This document shows, one piece after another, positions 1-6,996 of a DNA stretch of 14,668 nt. Source of the DNA: an uncultured Erysipelotrichaceae bacterium (GTDB lineage: Bacteria > Bacillota_I > Bacilli_A > Erysipelotrichales > Erysipelotrichaceae); assembly GCA_902795525.1 (NCBI GenBank), contig CADBLN010000057.1, positions 1 to 14,668 of the forward strand, read 5' to 3'. The position numbers were made by a program, and so were the translations under genes. Within the stretch, counting starts at the first letter, position 1. Every line of letters starts with the position of its first letter. The notes beneath the pieces are model-generated. The model had not been told where the DNA came from and did no database searches. It was given only the letters and a program-made list of their open reading frames with translations.

Positions 1-690
1 GGTGGCACAATCATCGGTAAACAAAATGGTGTATTGATTTCTAATAATGGTGCTTTAGGAACCATTACAGGAGACCCTGTATTCTATGGCAAGGCAAAAT
101 ACGCAATTGACAACACAGACCAAAAAAGTCCAATCAATATTGAGCCTACACTACAACAAGACTTACCTCCAATTGGATATGCCAGATACTATGGCCCAAC
201 TGGTTTTATCGTTAATGAACCAGAAAAAGACATCTATCCTAATTACACTCCAGGAGGATATGATTACTTTATGAGTGTCATTGGTACTGATGAAAACGTA
301 GATGAACTTGAGGGAATACCATTCCACTACTTAACCATTAATGTGGCTCTGTCTTATGATAAAAATGCTGAAAAAGCTACAGGAGACATGAGCAATAAAT
401 CTAAGCTTGTTGAAGCTGGCACTGTTTTAACAATTGAAGATAATCTGTTTGAATACAAAGATCATGAATTTATCATATGGAATACCAAAAGCAATAACAG
501 TGGTACCCCATATCAACCACAAGATAGTATAACTCTATTAGAAGATACCATATTGTATGCTCAATGGAGAAGTCCAGCTCCAAAAACCGGAGACAATAGC
601 TCTTATGGATTATGGTTATCTATCCTAATTGTTTCTATGTTTGTGATTATTATGGACATTCGCTATATTCTAAAGAGTAAAAAAGCTTAG
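1..690 (+). CDS. C-terminal part of a sortase-anchored surface protein with an InlB/Flg_new-type repeat (5' partial)
   Basis: The reading frame is open from base 1, so the gene starts outside the window; 229 residues are visible. The first residues (GGTIIGKQNGVLISNNG) have the short Gly/Asn-rich strand pattern of parallel beta-helix adhesins. Residues about 115-190 fit the Listeria-Bacteroides (InlB B/Flg_new) repeat: 'ALSYDKNAEKATGD', then 'FIIWNTKSNNSGTPY', then 'LLEDTILYAQW'. The tail is a cell-wall sorting signal: APKTGD (residues 193-198), a hydrophobic stretch beginning LWLSILIVSMFVII, and a basic end KSKKA. Sortase would be expected to cut between T196 and G197 and link the protein to peptidoglycan. 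The first motif residue is Ala where the LPXTG consensus has Leu. The role is probably adhesion or surface interaction, but the ligand cannot be inferred. The gene is followed by a strong terminator and is not linked to the genes to its right. Confidence 0.85.
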   Translation, partial: GGTIIGKQNGVLISNNGALGTITGDPVFYGKAKYAIDNTDQKSPINIEPTLQQDLPPIGYARYYGPTGFIVNEPEKDIYPNYTPGGYDYFMSVIGTDENVDELEGIPFHYLTINVALSYDKNAEKATGDMSNKSKLVEAGTVLTIEDNLFEYKDHEFIIWNTKSNNSGTPYQPQDSITLLEDTILYAQWRSPAPKTGDNSSYGLWLSILIVSMFVIIMDIRYILKSKKA

Positions 691-718
691 ACTATTATTT
701 ATAAATTACAAAACACAT

Positions 719-743
719 AACCAGGTTCCTTTAGAACCTGGTT
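719..743 (+). terminator. Intrinsic terminator of the surface-protein gene
   Basis: A perfect 10-bp stem (719-728 pairs with 734-743, arm AACCAGGTTC) with a 5-base loop is followed by ATTTTATTC. It lies 29 bases after the stop codon. The left flank is A-rich, so the hairpin may also stop transcripts arriving from the convergent MATE gene, although the minus-strand U-tract is weak. Confidence 0.85.
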
Positions 744-812
744 ATTTTATTCTCTCTAAAATTCATTAAAAACCCATTCAGATATGCTCTGTTTTGGTTT
801 CTCATAAACTTC

Positions 813-2144
813 CTATTTTTTATTTGCTTTCAACACAACAACCTTATAGAAAATATAAATTGCCACTGTTGCCAATAGCCATGCTACAGGATAGCCATAA
901 TAAACAACATATATTGAATGAACCAACTGCATTCCTATCGCAAGGTATATCTGTCTTAACACTACCATTGCTATCAAAGATAAAATCATTACCGCCCTTG
1001 AATGACCATAGCCTCTAACTACACCAGAATATACACTATTAAGGCCTAAAATAAAGTATAGTGGCAATAAAGCTCTCACCATGTCACTTCCATATTTCAC
1101 AACATCTGGATCTCTGTTGAATATTCCCACCAAACTACTTGCGAAAACCATCCCAAACACCACTATTGGTATTAATGAAACAAGCACCAACACAATGGAT
1201 ACCTTTATGCCTTCCTTCACCCTTTCAGGCTTATCAGCTCCAAGATTTTGAGATACAAATGTGGTAATTGCCAACCCAAGTGATTGGCCAGGCATTGAGG
1301 CAAAGTTATCAACCTTTTGAGCTGCCCCTACTCCTGCTATGGCATCAGAGCCAAACATGTTCACATATCTTTGGATAAACACATTGGATAAAGATATTAG
1401 ACATGTTTGAAGACCTGCCGGTAAACCAATGTTGATTAAACTCTTTAGAATTTTAAAGTCAATACTCAAATCTTTTATAACTAGCTTATGAACATCATTA
1501 GTTCTGCTTAACTTCAAATAGACACAAACACAAGAAACTACTTGCGAAACAATCGTAGCGATTCCCACACCTGCTACTCCCATTTTAAAGTTAGCCACCA
1601 ATACCACATCTAACACTATATTAACAACGCTGGAAATAACTAAATAGATAAACGGTGAACGGCTATCCCCAACCGATCTTAATACACTTGAAGAAACATT
1701 ATAGATTGAAGTAAAGATGCAACCAATCAAATACAAACGAAGATAAATGATTGCTTGTTCATACACGTCAGCTGGACAATCAACAGCCTTCAACAATAAT
1801 GGTGAAATAAACTGTCCTATCAAAGCCATCACTGCTCCAGAAACTATGGAGAACAATATTGAGGTATGAATTGCCTTATGTAACATCTCATAATCCTTGG
1901 CCCCAAAATAGCGAGATAAAATAACCGTTACACCTGTAGCTAAACCTGTAAAAAATCCAACAATAACATTAGAAATAGTCGCACTACTTGTAACGGCACC
2001 TAAAGCTGCTTTACCTACATATTGACCAACAATAGCTGAATCAACACTGTTATATAAGTTTTGAAAGAAATAACCCATTAAAATTGGCAAGGAAAACATG
2101 ATTAAATTCTTATAGATACTGCCACTGGTTAAATCTTTTCTCAT
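813..2144 (-). CDS. MATE-family multidrug/cation efflux transporter
   Basis: This 443-residue integral membrane protein fits the usual 440-460 length of bacterial MATE exporters (two MatE repeats, 12 helices), which use a Na+ or H+ gradient to expel cationic drugs or metabolites. The N-terminus DLTSGSIYKNLIMFSLPILM and the following QNLYNSVDSAIVGQYVG are typical of the family's first helices. Hydrophobic segments recur to the C-terminus, which ends in a short basic tail. The frame stays open to an ATG at 2183, but I chose the ATG at 2144. That start has AAGAGG 9 nt upstream (2154-2159) and places the DLTSG motif right at the N-terminus, as in relatives. The extra 13 residues (MPMHVIIVKRYYE) look like leader sequence. 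The gene stands alone, divergent from rubredoxin. Its substrate cannot be told from sequence, and no regulator gene is adjacent. Confidence 0.9.
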   Translation of the reverse strand: MRKDLTSGSIYKNLIMFSLPILMGYFFQNLYNSVDSAIVGQYVGKAALGAVTSSATISNVIVGFFTGLATGVTVILSRYFGAKDYEMLHKAIHTSILFSIVSGAVMALIGQFISPLLLKAVDCPADVYEQAIIYLRLYLIGCIFTSIYNVSSSVLRSVGDSRSPFIYLVISSVVNIVLDVVLVANFKMGVAGVGIATIVSQVVSCVCVYLKLSRTNDVHKLVIKDLSIDFKILKSLINIGLPAGLQTCLISLSNVFIQRYVNMFGSDAIAGVGAAQKVDNFASMPGQSLGLAITTFVSQNLGADKPERVKEGIKVSIVLVLVSLIPIVVFGMVFASSLVGIFNRDPDVVKYGSDMVRALLPLYFILGLNSVYSGVVRGYGHSRAVMILSLIAMVVLRQIYLAIGMQLVHSIYVVYYGYPVAWLLATVAIYIFYKVVVLKANKK

Positions 2145-2245
2145 CTCATAATACCTCTTAACAATTATAACATGCATGGGCATATGGTTTCTCTTTTTTC
2201 ACAAACTACTATAAAATATAAGTATGAATGAAAGGAATTATAACA
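2145..2245. promoter_or_regulatory. Divergent promoter region between the MATE and rubredoxin genes
   Basis: This 101-bp AT-rich spacer must drive both genes. On the plus strand TATAAA at 2210-2215 is a reasonable -10 about 30 nt before the rubredoxin start codon; no good -35 is seen. On the minus strand TGTTATAAT (2172 down to 2164) is a perfect extended -10. However, it would start transcription inside the AAGAGG ribosome site of the preferred MATE start, so a weaker upstream box (TATAGT, 2213-2208) is an alternative. The positions are suggestive only. Confidence 0.35.
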
Positions 2246-2410
2246 ATGGCAAAGTACGTTTGTAGCGTTTGTGGATATGTTTATGACCCAGCAGTTGGTG
2301 ATCCAGATAGTGGCATTCAACCAGGAACAGCTTTCGAAGATATTCCTGAAGACTGGACTTGTCCAATCTGCGGTGTCAGCAAAAGCGATTTCACACTAGT
2401 AGAAGAATAA
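2246..2410 (+). CDS. Rubredoxin
   Basis: This 54-residue cytoplasmic electron carrier is the standard rubredoxin length. The two iron-binding knuckles are VCSVCGY (C6, C9) and TCPICGV (C39, C42), which hold one Fe in an FeS4 site. The conserved YVYDPAVGDPDSGI and the aromatic/acidic segment EDIPEDWTC are both present. The frame is open to an earlier ATG at 2228, but the ATG at 2246 has AAAGGA 9 nt upstream (2231-2236) and gives the canonical N-terminus MAKYVC. In anaerobes rubredoxin passes electrons to oxygen- and peroxide-detoxifying enzymes such as rubrerythrin or flavodiiron proteins. No such partner is in the window, so the partner here is unknown. The gene is monocistronic, with a terminator 10 nt after the stop codon. 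Confidence 0.96.
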   Translation: MAKYVCSVCGYVYDPAVGDPDSGIQPGTAFEDIPEDWTCPICGVSKSDFTLVEE

Positions 2411-2420
2411 CGATTAACTT

Positions 2421-2444
2421 ACCACCATTAATGGTGGTTTTTTT
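2421..2444 (+). terminator. Intrinsic terminator of the rubredoxin gene
   Basis: A 7-bp stem ACCACCA/TGGTGGT (2421-2427 with 2432-2438) around a TTAA loop runs directly into a T tract (2438-2444). The minus-strand side has no U-tract, so this terminator works in one direction only. Confidence 0.9.
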
Positions 2445-2538
2445 AGGAATTATAGGGTATTGCTCACTATAGTATATTATCGACTACATAAATGTTTTAT
2501 TGTTGAATGAAGCTTTAGAGCTTAAAGAATGGACATAA

Positions 2539-2561
2539 TTAAAAAGAGCCTTATAGGCTCT
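2539..2561 (-). terminator. Terminator of the glycogen operon, overlapping the glgA stop codon
   Basis: Read on the minus strand, AGAGCCT/AGGCTCT (2555-2561 with 2545-2551, loop 2552-2554) forms a 7-bp hairpin followed by TTTTTAATT. The glgA stop codon (2551-2553) lies in the loop and the base of the 3' arm, so the hairpin is partly coding. No other terminator-like hairpin is seen on this strand before rubredoxin. Confidence 0.85.
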
Positions 2562-3972
2562 CATATAACTCTTGGTATTTATTGGCTGAAACATTCCAAC
2601 TGACATCTTTAGTCATTGCTTGTTTAACCAGTTTACGCCAAGCTTTTTTATTATAGTAGTATACATTAATCGCATAGGCAATGATATAAATCATCTCATC
2701 ACTATTGAAATATCTAAACGAGAAACCTTCACCACTGCCATCAAACTCATTGTAAGGTCTAACCGTATCTTTTAAACCACCCGTTTCCCTTACTAGTGGT
2801 AAAGTACCATATCTCATGGCAATAAGTTGAGAAATGCCACAAGGTTCAAACAGTGATGGCATCAACAACAAATCACATCCTGCATAAACTTTATGAGATA
2901 ATTCTTCATTATATCCACAATAGAATACTGCTCTATGAGGATAAACGTGTTCTATCTTCTTCAGTTCATTCTCAATGTAGTTTTCACCAGTTCCTAAGAT
3001 GACCAGTTGAACATCTTGATTCATAATAGTTCCTAACTTATCCAGAATCAGATTCATGCCCTTTTGCCAGGTAAGCCTGGAAACAATTCCAATCAATAAC
3101 ACATCATCCGCAACTCTTAAGCCCAATTGATATTGAAGCGACTTTTTACATTCCTTCTTGTTGTTAGGCTTTGTGCTGCTGAAATTCTTATAGATGTGTG
3201 GGTCTGTTTCAGGGTTCCAATCTTCAATATCAATCCCATTGACAATTCCTAATAAGTCGGCCTGTCTGCTGGCAAGAACACCTTCCATTCTTTCCCCATA
3301 TTCACTTGTCACTATTTCTTTAGCGTATTGTTGAGAAACAGTAGTTACCTTATCCGCATACAATATGCCAGCCTTCATGAAACTTACACCATCATCAAAT
3401 TGTATGTCACCATTCTTGTAGTATTTATCCGACAAGTTGAAACATCTCATTATTTCCTTAGGAAAATATCCTTGGAACAATAAATTATGAATGGTATAAA
3501 CATGTTTATACTTATGATAATCCTTATCGGTATATTCCTGTTTGCACATAATCGGAATCATGCCCGTATGCCAATCATTTGAATGTAATATATCTGGTTT
3601 AAATGAAATGTGTGGCAACATGTCCAAAACTGCCTTGCAATAGAACGCAAACCTTTCACCATCATCTGGATAACCATATAAACCATCACGATAAAAATAG
3701 TCATCCTGTCTGATAAAGTAGAAAGGAACTTTATCAACATCAATCTCATAGATTCCCGTTGTCTTATCTATGATTCCTGATTGAACTTGAATATCCTTAA
3801 TCTTTTTGGCATCAGGATATTTCTCAATGATAGATTTATACATTGGTAAAACGACAGCAACTTTGCTTCCCTGTGCCTCAAGTGCTTTAGGTAAAGAACC
3901 AACTACGTCAGCTAGTCCTCCACTTTTGACAAAAGGCAAGCCTTCACTGGCAATGAATAGTACTTTTTTCAT
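2551..3972 (-). CDS. glgA: Glycogen synthase (ADP-glucose), GT5 family
   Basis: GlgA transfers glucose from ADP-glucose to the non-reducing end of an alpha-1,4-glucan, releasing ADP; it acts in the cytoplasm on the growing granule. At 473 residues it is close to the E. coli length of 477. Visible motifs are the N-terminal acceptor/donor loop KSGGL (16-20; Ser in place of the commoner Thr), SNDWHTG (131-137), IHN with H162, SRLTWQKG (298-305) carrying the phosphate-binding Arg299 and Lys304, and FEPCG (375-379) with catalytic Glu376. The start codon is 1 nt after the glgD stop, so translation is probably coupled. It is the last gene of the operon and its stop codon is inside the terminator hairpin. 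The identification is secure. Confidence 0.97.
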   Translation of the reverse strand: MKKVLFIASEGLPFVKSGGLADVVGSLPKALEAQGSKVAVVLPMYKSIIEKYPDAKKIKDIQVQSGIIDKTTGIYEIDVDKVPFYFIRQDDYFYRDGLYGYPDDGERFAFYCKAVLDMLPHISFKPDILHSNDWHTGMIPIMCKQEYTDKDYHKYKHVYTIHNLLFQGYFPKEIMRCFNLSDKYYKNGDIQFDDGVSFMKAGILYADKVTTVSQQYAKEIVTSEYGERMEGVLASRQADLLGIVNGIDIEDWNPETDPHIYKNFSSTKPNNKKECKKSLQYQLGLRVADDVLLIGIVSRLTWQKGMNLILDKLGTIMNQDVQLVILGTGENYIENELKKIEHVYPHRAVFYCGYNEELSHKVYAGCDLLLMPSLFEPCGISQLIAMRYGTLPLVRETGGLKDTVRPYNEFDGSGEGFSFRYFNSDEMIYIIAYAINVYYYNKKAWRKLVKQAMTKDVSWNVSANKYQELYESL

Positions 3973-3973
3973 C

Positions 3974-5089
3974 TTACACCCTATCTCTTCTCTTTACATA
4001 TGCAAGTTTATCTTGTTCCCCAACTATTTCACGCTTGCTGGAAACCTTTGCGTATTTATCAATGACCGCATTCTCAATATGAGCATATGGTTCGATAACT
4101 GTCTTTGGTAAAATCAAACTATTCTTAATATTACAGCCCTGTCCAATTTTTACACCTCTACCTAAGATGCAATTCTCCAAATCACCATATACCTCACAAC
4201 CATTGGCAATCATTGAGTTTTTAACATGTGCACTCTTCGCATAGAATGCTGGTGGTGAATCATTTGTCTTAGTGTAGATCGGCCACGAATCATCAAATAG
4301 TTCCTTTGCCTTATCCAAATCCAGCATTTCCATATTGGCTCTATAGTATTCTTGCAGTGAATTAACACAAACAAGGTAATCATCAAACTTATAGCCATAG
4401 ACTTTGATGTCGCTTAGTACATGTGACAAGATGTTAATGAAACTGAATAGAGGTGAAATTCTGCTAGCTTCACCAATCAGTTCAATGTATGTATCTTTAG
4501 ACATGACATATATTTCAGCTAAGATATTCATCTTATTTGATAAACCAATATTATCCTCAATGCTGGTGATTCTGCCATCAACATCCACTGCTGCCCTTTG
4601 ACATCCCAAGAATTTCTTCTTGCCATTGTTGATTTGCTTGTAAACACAGGTAACATCTGCTCCTGATTTTTCATGTGCTTTAATGACATCTTCAAAGTCA
4701 ATTCGACAAATCATATGGCTTGGAGCAATAACAACATTGCTAAACTTCTGGCCACTTATTTCAGCCAAAGTATCTTTCATGACATAAACATCATGGAAAT
4801 AGATATCATTTAATTCATATTTATTACCAGGATATAGTAAGTCTATATAACCATGTTTGTGGTTGATGTTGTATTGGGCTGCCTGCAAGTGATCAATTAA
4901 AGAACGTGGCTGTTCATTAATCAAAACCTTAATTCTATCAATGCCTGAGTTAATCATATTAGAGATAACAAAATCAATAATACGATATCTGCCCATAAAG
5001 GACATGGCTGCTATGGAACGATAGTCAGACAAGCCTTGTACACGAGTATTTCTATCTTCAAAATTAACAATTCCTATAGCGTCAATCAT
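3974..5089 (-). CDS. glgD: GlgD, regulatory subunit of glucose-1-phosphate adenylyltransferase
   Basis: This 371-residue GlgC paralogue has an N-terminal nucleotidyltransferase-like domain (about 1-250) and a left-handed beta-helix tail (about 285-350, e.g. NCILGRGVKIGQGCNIKNS). The fold is recognisable in MGRYRIIDFVISNMINSGID, but the catalytic parts are gone. The GGRGTRL loop of GlgC is replaced by NFEDRNTRVQGL, and the metal-binding Asp in LSGDH is replaced by His125 in APSHM. In Firmicutes GlgD is known to assemble with GlgC and raise its activity or alter its allosteric response, and that role is inferred here. The gene overlaps glgC by 8 nt (ATG inside the end of glgC) and is 1 nt from glgA. 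This arrangement favours balanced GlgC/GlgD production. Confidence 0.95.
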   Translation of the reverse strand: MIDAIGIVNFEDRNTRVQGLSDYRSIAAMSFMGRYRIIDFVISNMINSGIDRIKVLINEQPRSLIDHLQAAQYNINHKHGYIDLLYPGNKYELNDIYFHDVYVMKDTLAEISGQKFSNVVIAPSHMICRIDFEDVIKAHEKSGADVTCVYKQINNGKKKFLGCQRAAVDVDGRITSIEDNIGLSNKMNILAEIYVMSKDTYIELIGEASRISPLFSFINILSHVLSDIKVYGYKFDDYLVCVNSLQEYYRANMEMLDLDKAKELFDDSWPIYTKTNDSPPAFYAKSAHVKNSMIANGCEVYGDLENCILGRGVKIGQGCNIKNSLILPKTVIEPYAHIENAVIDKYAKVSSKREIVGEQDKLAYVKRRDRV

Positions 5090-6218
5090 TCTTTTGTACC
5101 TGTCCTTTCTTTGCGATTAATTGAATTTTGCTCCTGTCACCAACAACAGCCCCATCTGGTATTTCTAAGCCTTCAACAACAATACAGTTCTGTACTACTG
5201 CACCTTCGCCTATCTTGACTTCTGGCATGATGACAGAGTCTATTACCTTGGCACCCTTTCCAATTTCACAATCTCTAAACAAGACTGAGTTTTCAATAGT
5301 GCCATTAATCTTACAGCCTTGATTGATATAAGCTCTTTTAATCTTGGCTTTTGGTCCAATAAACTGTGGAGTGGTTGGTACATCTTCAGTATAAATTTTC
5401 CAACTGTCATCATTTAACTGTAATGGATTTTTGTCATCCAACAAATCCATATTGGCTTGCCACAAAGAATCAACGGTTCCAACATCTTTCCAATAACCAT
5501 TGAAACGATATGCATAAATCTTTCTTCCTTTAGCTAAGTAAGTTGGAATAATGTTCTTGCCAAAATCATGAGCTGATTTTTCATCTTTAGCATCATCAAT
5601 CAAAGCCTTTCTTAAAGTCTTGTAATTGAAAATGTAAATCCCCATGCTAGCTAAATTATTCTTAGGCTTTGCTGGTTTCTCCTCACCCTCAATGATTCTA
5701 TCTTCATCATCAGTATTCATGATGCCGAACTGTTTGGCTTCTTCCCAACTAACTTCTAGATCAGCCACAGTCAAATCAGCATTCTTCTTTTTGTGCTCCG
5801 CCAACATCTTGGCATAGTTCATCTTGTATATGTGGTCACCAGAAAGAATCAAAACATATTCTGGTTCATACATATCCATGAAGTCCACATTTTGGTAAAT
5901 CGCATCAGCCGTACCCTTATATTGACCAAAACCCTCATCACTCTTTTCTCTTGGTGGCAAGACAAATACACCCTTGTTTCTACCTGTCAAACCCCATAAT
6001 GAGCCTTGAGATACATAGGCATTCAAAAGAATTGATTCATATTGAGTCAATACCCCTACAATATCAATTCCAGAATTAGCCGCATTACTTAACGGAAAAT
6101 CAATAATACGATACTTTCCACCATAATAAACAGCTGGCTTAGCCACCTTATTAGTTAAATCCAATAATCTCGTGCCTCTTCCACCAGCCAATATCATTGC
6201 GAGCATCTCGGTTTTCAT
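5082..6218 (-). CDS. glgC: Glucose-1-phosphate adenylyltransferase, catalytic subunit
   Basis: GlgC makes ADP-glucose and pyrophosphate from glucose-1-phosphate and ATP, the committed step of bacterial glycogen synthesis. The 378-residue protein carries the catalytic motifs: AGGRGTRL (11-18), KPAVYYGGKYRIIDFPLSN (27-45), GTADAIYQN (102-110), LSGDH with the metal-binding Asp128, EKPAKP (180-185) and GYWKDVGTVDSLWQAN (241-256). A C-terminal hexapeptide beta-helix spans about 290-360. The start ATG has GAGGGG about 10 nt upstream. A 118-nt gap separates it from ung, the only long gap inside the cluster, and that gap contains promoter-like elements. glgC-glgD-glgA may thus form a biosynthetic sub-operon. 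Activity is normally allosteric in this family, but the effector cannot be read from the sequence. Confidence 0.97.
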   Translation of the reverse strand: MKTEMLAMILAGGRGTRLLDLTNKVAKPAVYYGGKYRIIDFPLSNAANSGIDIVGVLTQYESILLNAYVSQGSLWGLTGRNKGVFVLPPREKSDEGFGQYKGTADAIYQNVDFMDMYEPEYVLILSGDHIYKMNYAKMLAEHKKKNADLTVADLEVSWEEAKQFGIMNTDDEDRIIEGEEKPAKPKNNLASMGIYIFNYKTLRKALIDDAKDEKSAHDFGKNIIPTYLAKGRKIYAYRFNGYWKDVGTVDSLWQANMDLLDDKNPLQLNDDSWKIYTEDVPTTPQFIGPKAKIKRAYINQGCKINGTIENSVLFRDCEIGKGAKVIDSVIMPEVKIGEGAVVQNCIVVEGLEIPDGAVVGDRSKIQLIAKKGQVQKND

Positions 6219-6336
6219 TAAATCACTTCCCCTCTCAGATGCGTATATTATTAAATTATCTTGTCAATTAAATTATACACTAGATTGTAAGGGTTTTCAT
6301 TACATGATTATCTTATTGTTAAAAAAGTTGCTTCGT
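6219..6336 (-). promoter_or_regulatory. Probable internal promoter upstream of glgC
   Basis: This is the only sizeable non-coding gap in the glycogen cluster. On the minus strand it holds a perfect TATAAT (6277 down to 6272), with no good -35 at the standard distance. Further downstream is a perfect TTGACA (6267 down to 6262), with only TATACG 14 nt after it. The ribosome site GAGGGG lies just before glgC. No clear hairpin terminator follows ung, so read-through from the upstream genes is also possible. Promoter activity is inferred; the hexamers are seen. Confidence 0.45.
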
Positions 6337-6341
6337 TTACA
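6327..6341 (-). promoter_or_regulatory. CcpA cre-like half site at the ung stop codon
   Basis: The minus strand reads TGTAAACGAAGCAAC. The left part TGTAAACG matches the CcpA consensus WTGNAANCGNWNNCW fully. The expected right-hand CA is displaced by one base (GCA one position early), so the match is incomplete. The site overlaps the ung stop codon and lies about 50 nt upstream of the TATAAT box before glgC, a sensible place for carbon-catabolite control. Chance occurrence is quite possible. Confidence 0.2.
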
Positions 6342-6996
6342 TTTTCCAATCAATTCCTTCAAGACCTTTTGAACGCAAAAAGGAATTGGTAGCAGAAAAA
6401 TGTCTACAGCCAAAGAAACCTCTATAAGCGCTTAGTGGTGAAGGATGTGCTGCCTTTAAAACCATGTGCTTAGGGTTGTTCAGAAACTCACTTTTTCTTT
6501 GAGCGTTGCTCCCCCACAAAATAAAGACTATTGGTTGTTCTAAGCTATTCAGCTTTTGAATCACATGATCAGTAAAGATTTCCCAGCCTTTATCTTTATG
6601 TGAATTCGCAATACCTTTCTGAACTGTCATCACAGTATTTAAAAGTAATACCCCTTGTTTGGCCCAATTAACTAAATAGCCATTGCGACTCATCTTTATT
6701 CCAAGGTCATCACTAATTTCCTTATATATGTTGATTAGTGATGGTGGTAAATCAATCCTTGGTTTAACCGCAAAGCACAAACCACAAGCCTGTCCTTCCT
6801 CATGATAAGGATCTTGGCCTAATATCACCACTTTCACCTTATCCAAATCAGTAAAATAAAAAGCTGAGAAAACTTCCTCTTTAGGTGGATAAATAGTCTT
6901 TGTGGCATACTCATTCTTCAAAAACTCACTTAGCTTTTGAAAATATTCCTGTTTAAACTCATTATCTAGAAACTCATCCCAGCTTTTATTAATCAT
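6337..6996 (-). CDS. ung: Uracil-DNA glycosylase, family 1
   Basis: UDG excises uracil from DNA arising from cytosine deamination or dUTP misincorporation, the first step of base-excision repair. The 219-residue protein has the full family-1 signature: GQDPYH (60-65) with catalytic Asp62, the uracil-stacking Phe75 in GLCFAV, the uracil-binding Asn120 in LLLN, and HPSPLSAYRGF (184-194) with His184 in the DNA-intercalation loop. Length is normal for bacteria (about 215-230). Its ATG overlaps the pulA stop codon as ATGA (4 nt), and only a weak ribosome site precedes it, so translation is probably coupled to pulA. The enzyme has no known glycogen role. It appears to be an intact repair gene lodged in the operon. 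Confidence 0.97.
   Translation of the reverse strand: MINKSWDEFLDNEFKQEYFQKLSEFLKNEYATKTIYPPKEEVFSAFYFTDLDKVKVVILGQDPYHEEGQACGLCFAVKPRIDLPPSLINIYKEISDDLGIKMSRNGYLVNWAKQGVLLLNTVMTVQKGIANSHKDKGWEIFTDHVIQKLNSLEQPIVFILWGSNAQRKSEFLNNPKHMVLKAAHPSPLSAYRGFFGCRHFSATNSFLRSKGLEGIDWKM

Noticed and set aside
34..690. Surface-protein reading frame taken as starting at the TTG at base 34
   Set aside because: The frame is open to base 1 and the upstream residues continue the same beta-helix-like pattern, so this is an internal codon of a 5'-truncated gene.
794..1018. Plus-strand open frame inside the MATE gene
   Set aside because: It lies antisense to a clear transporter gene, has no ribosome site or recognisable domain, and is best explained as a shadow frame.
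2445..2538. Possible small RNA or gene between the rubredoxin and glgA terminators
   Set aside because: The stretch is AT-rich with no well-spaced promoter pair and no tRNA-like or strong hairpin fold; only a weak 5-bp AAGCT/AGCTT stem was seen.
6301..6336. Terminator after ung
   Set aside because: A T6 run follows on the minus strand, but no convincing GC-rich stem precedes it, so transcription may continue into glgC.
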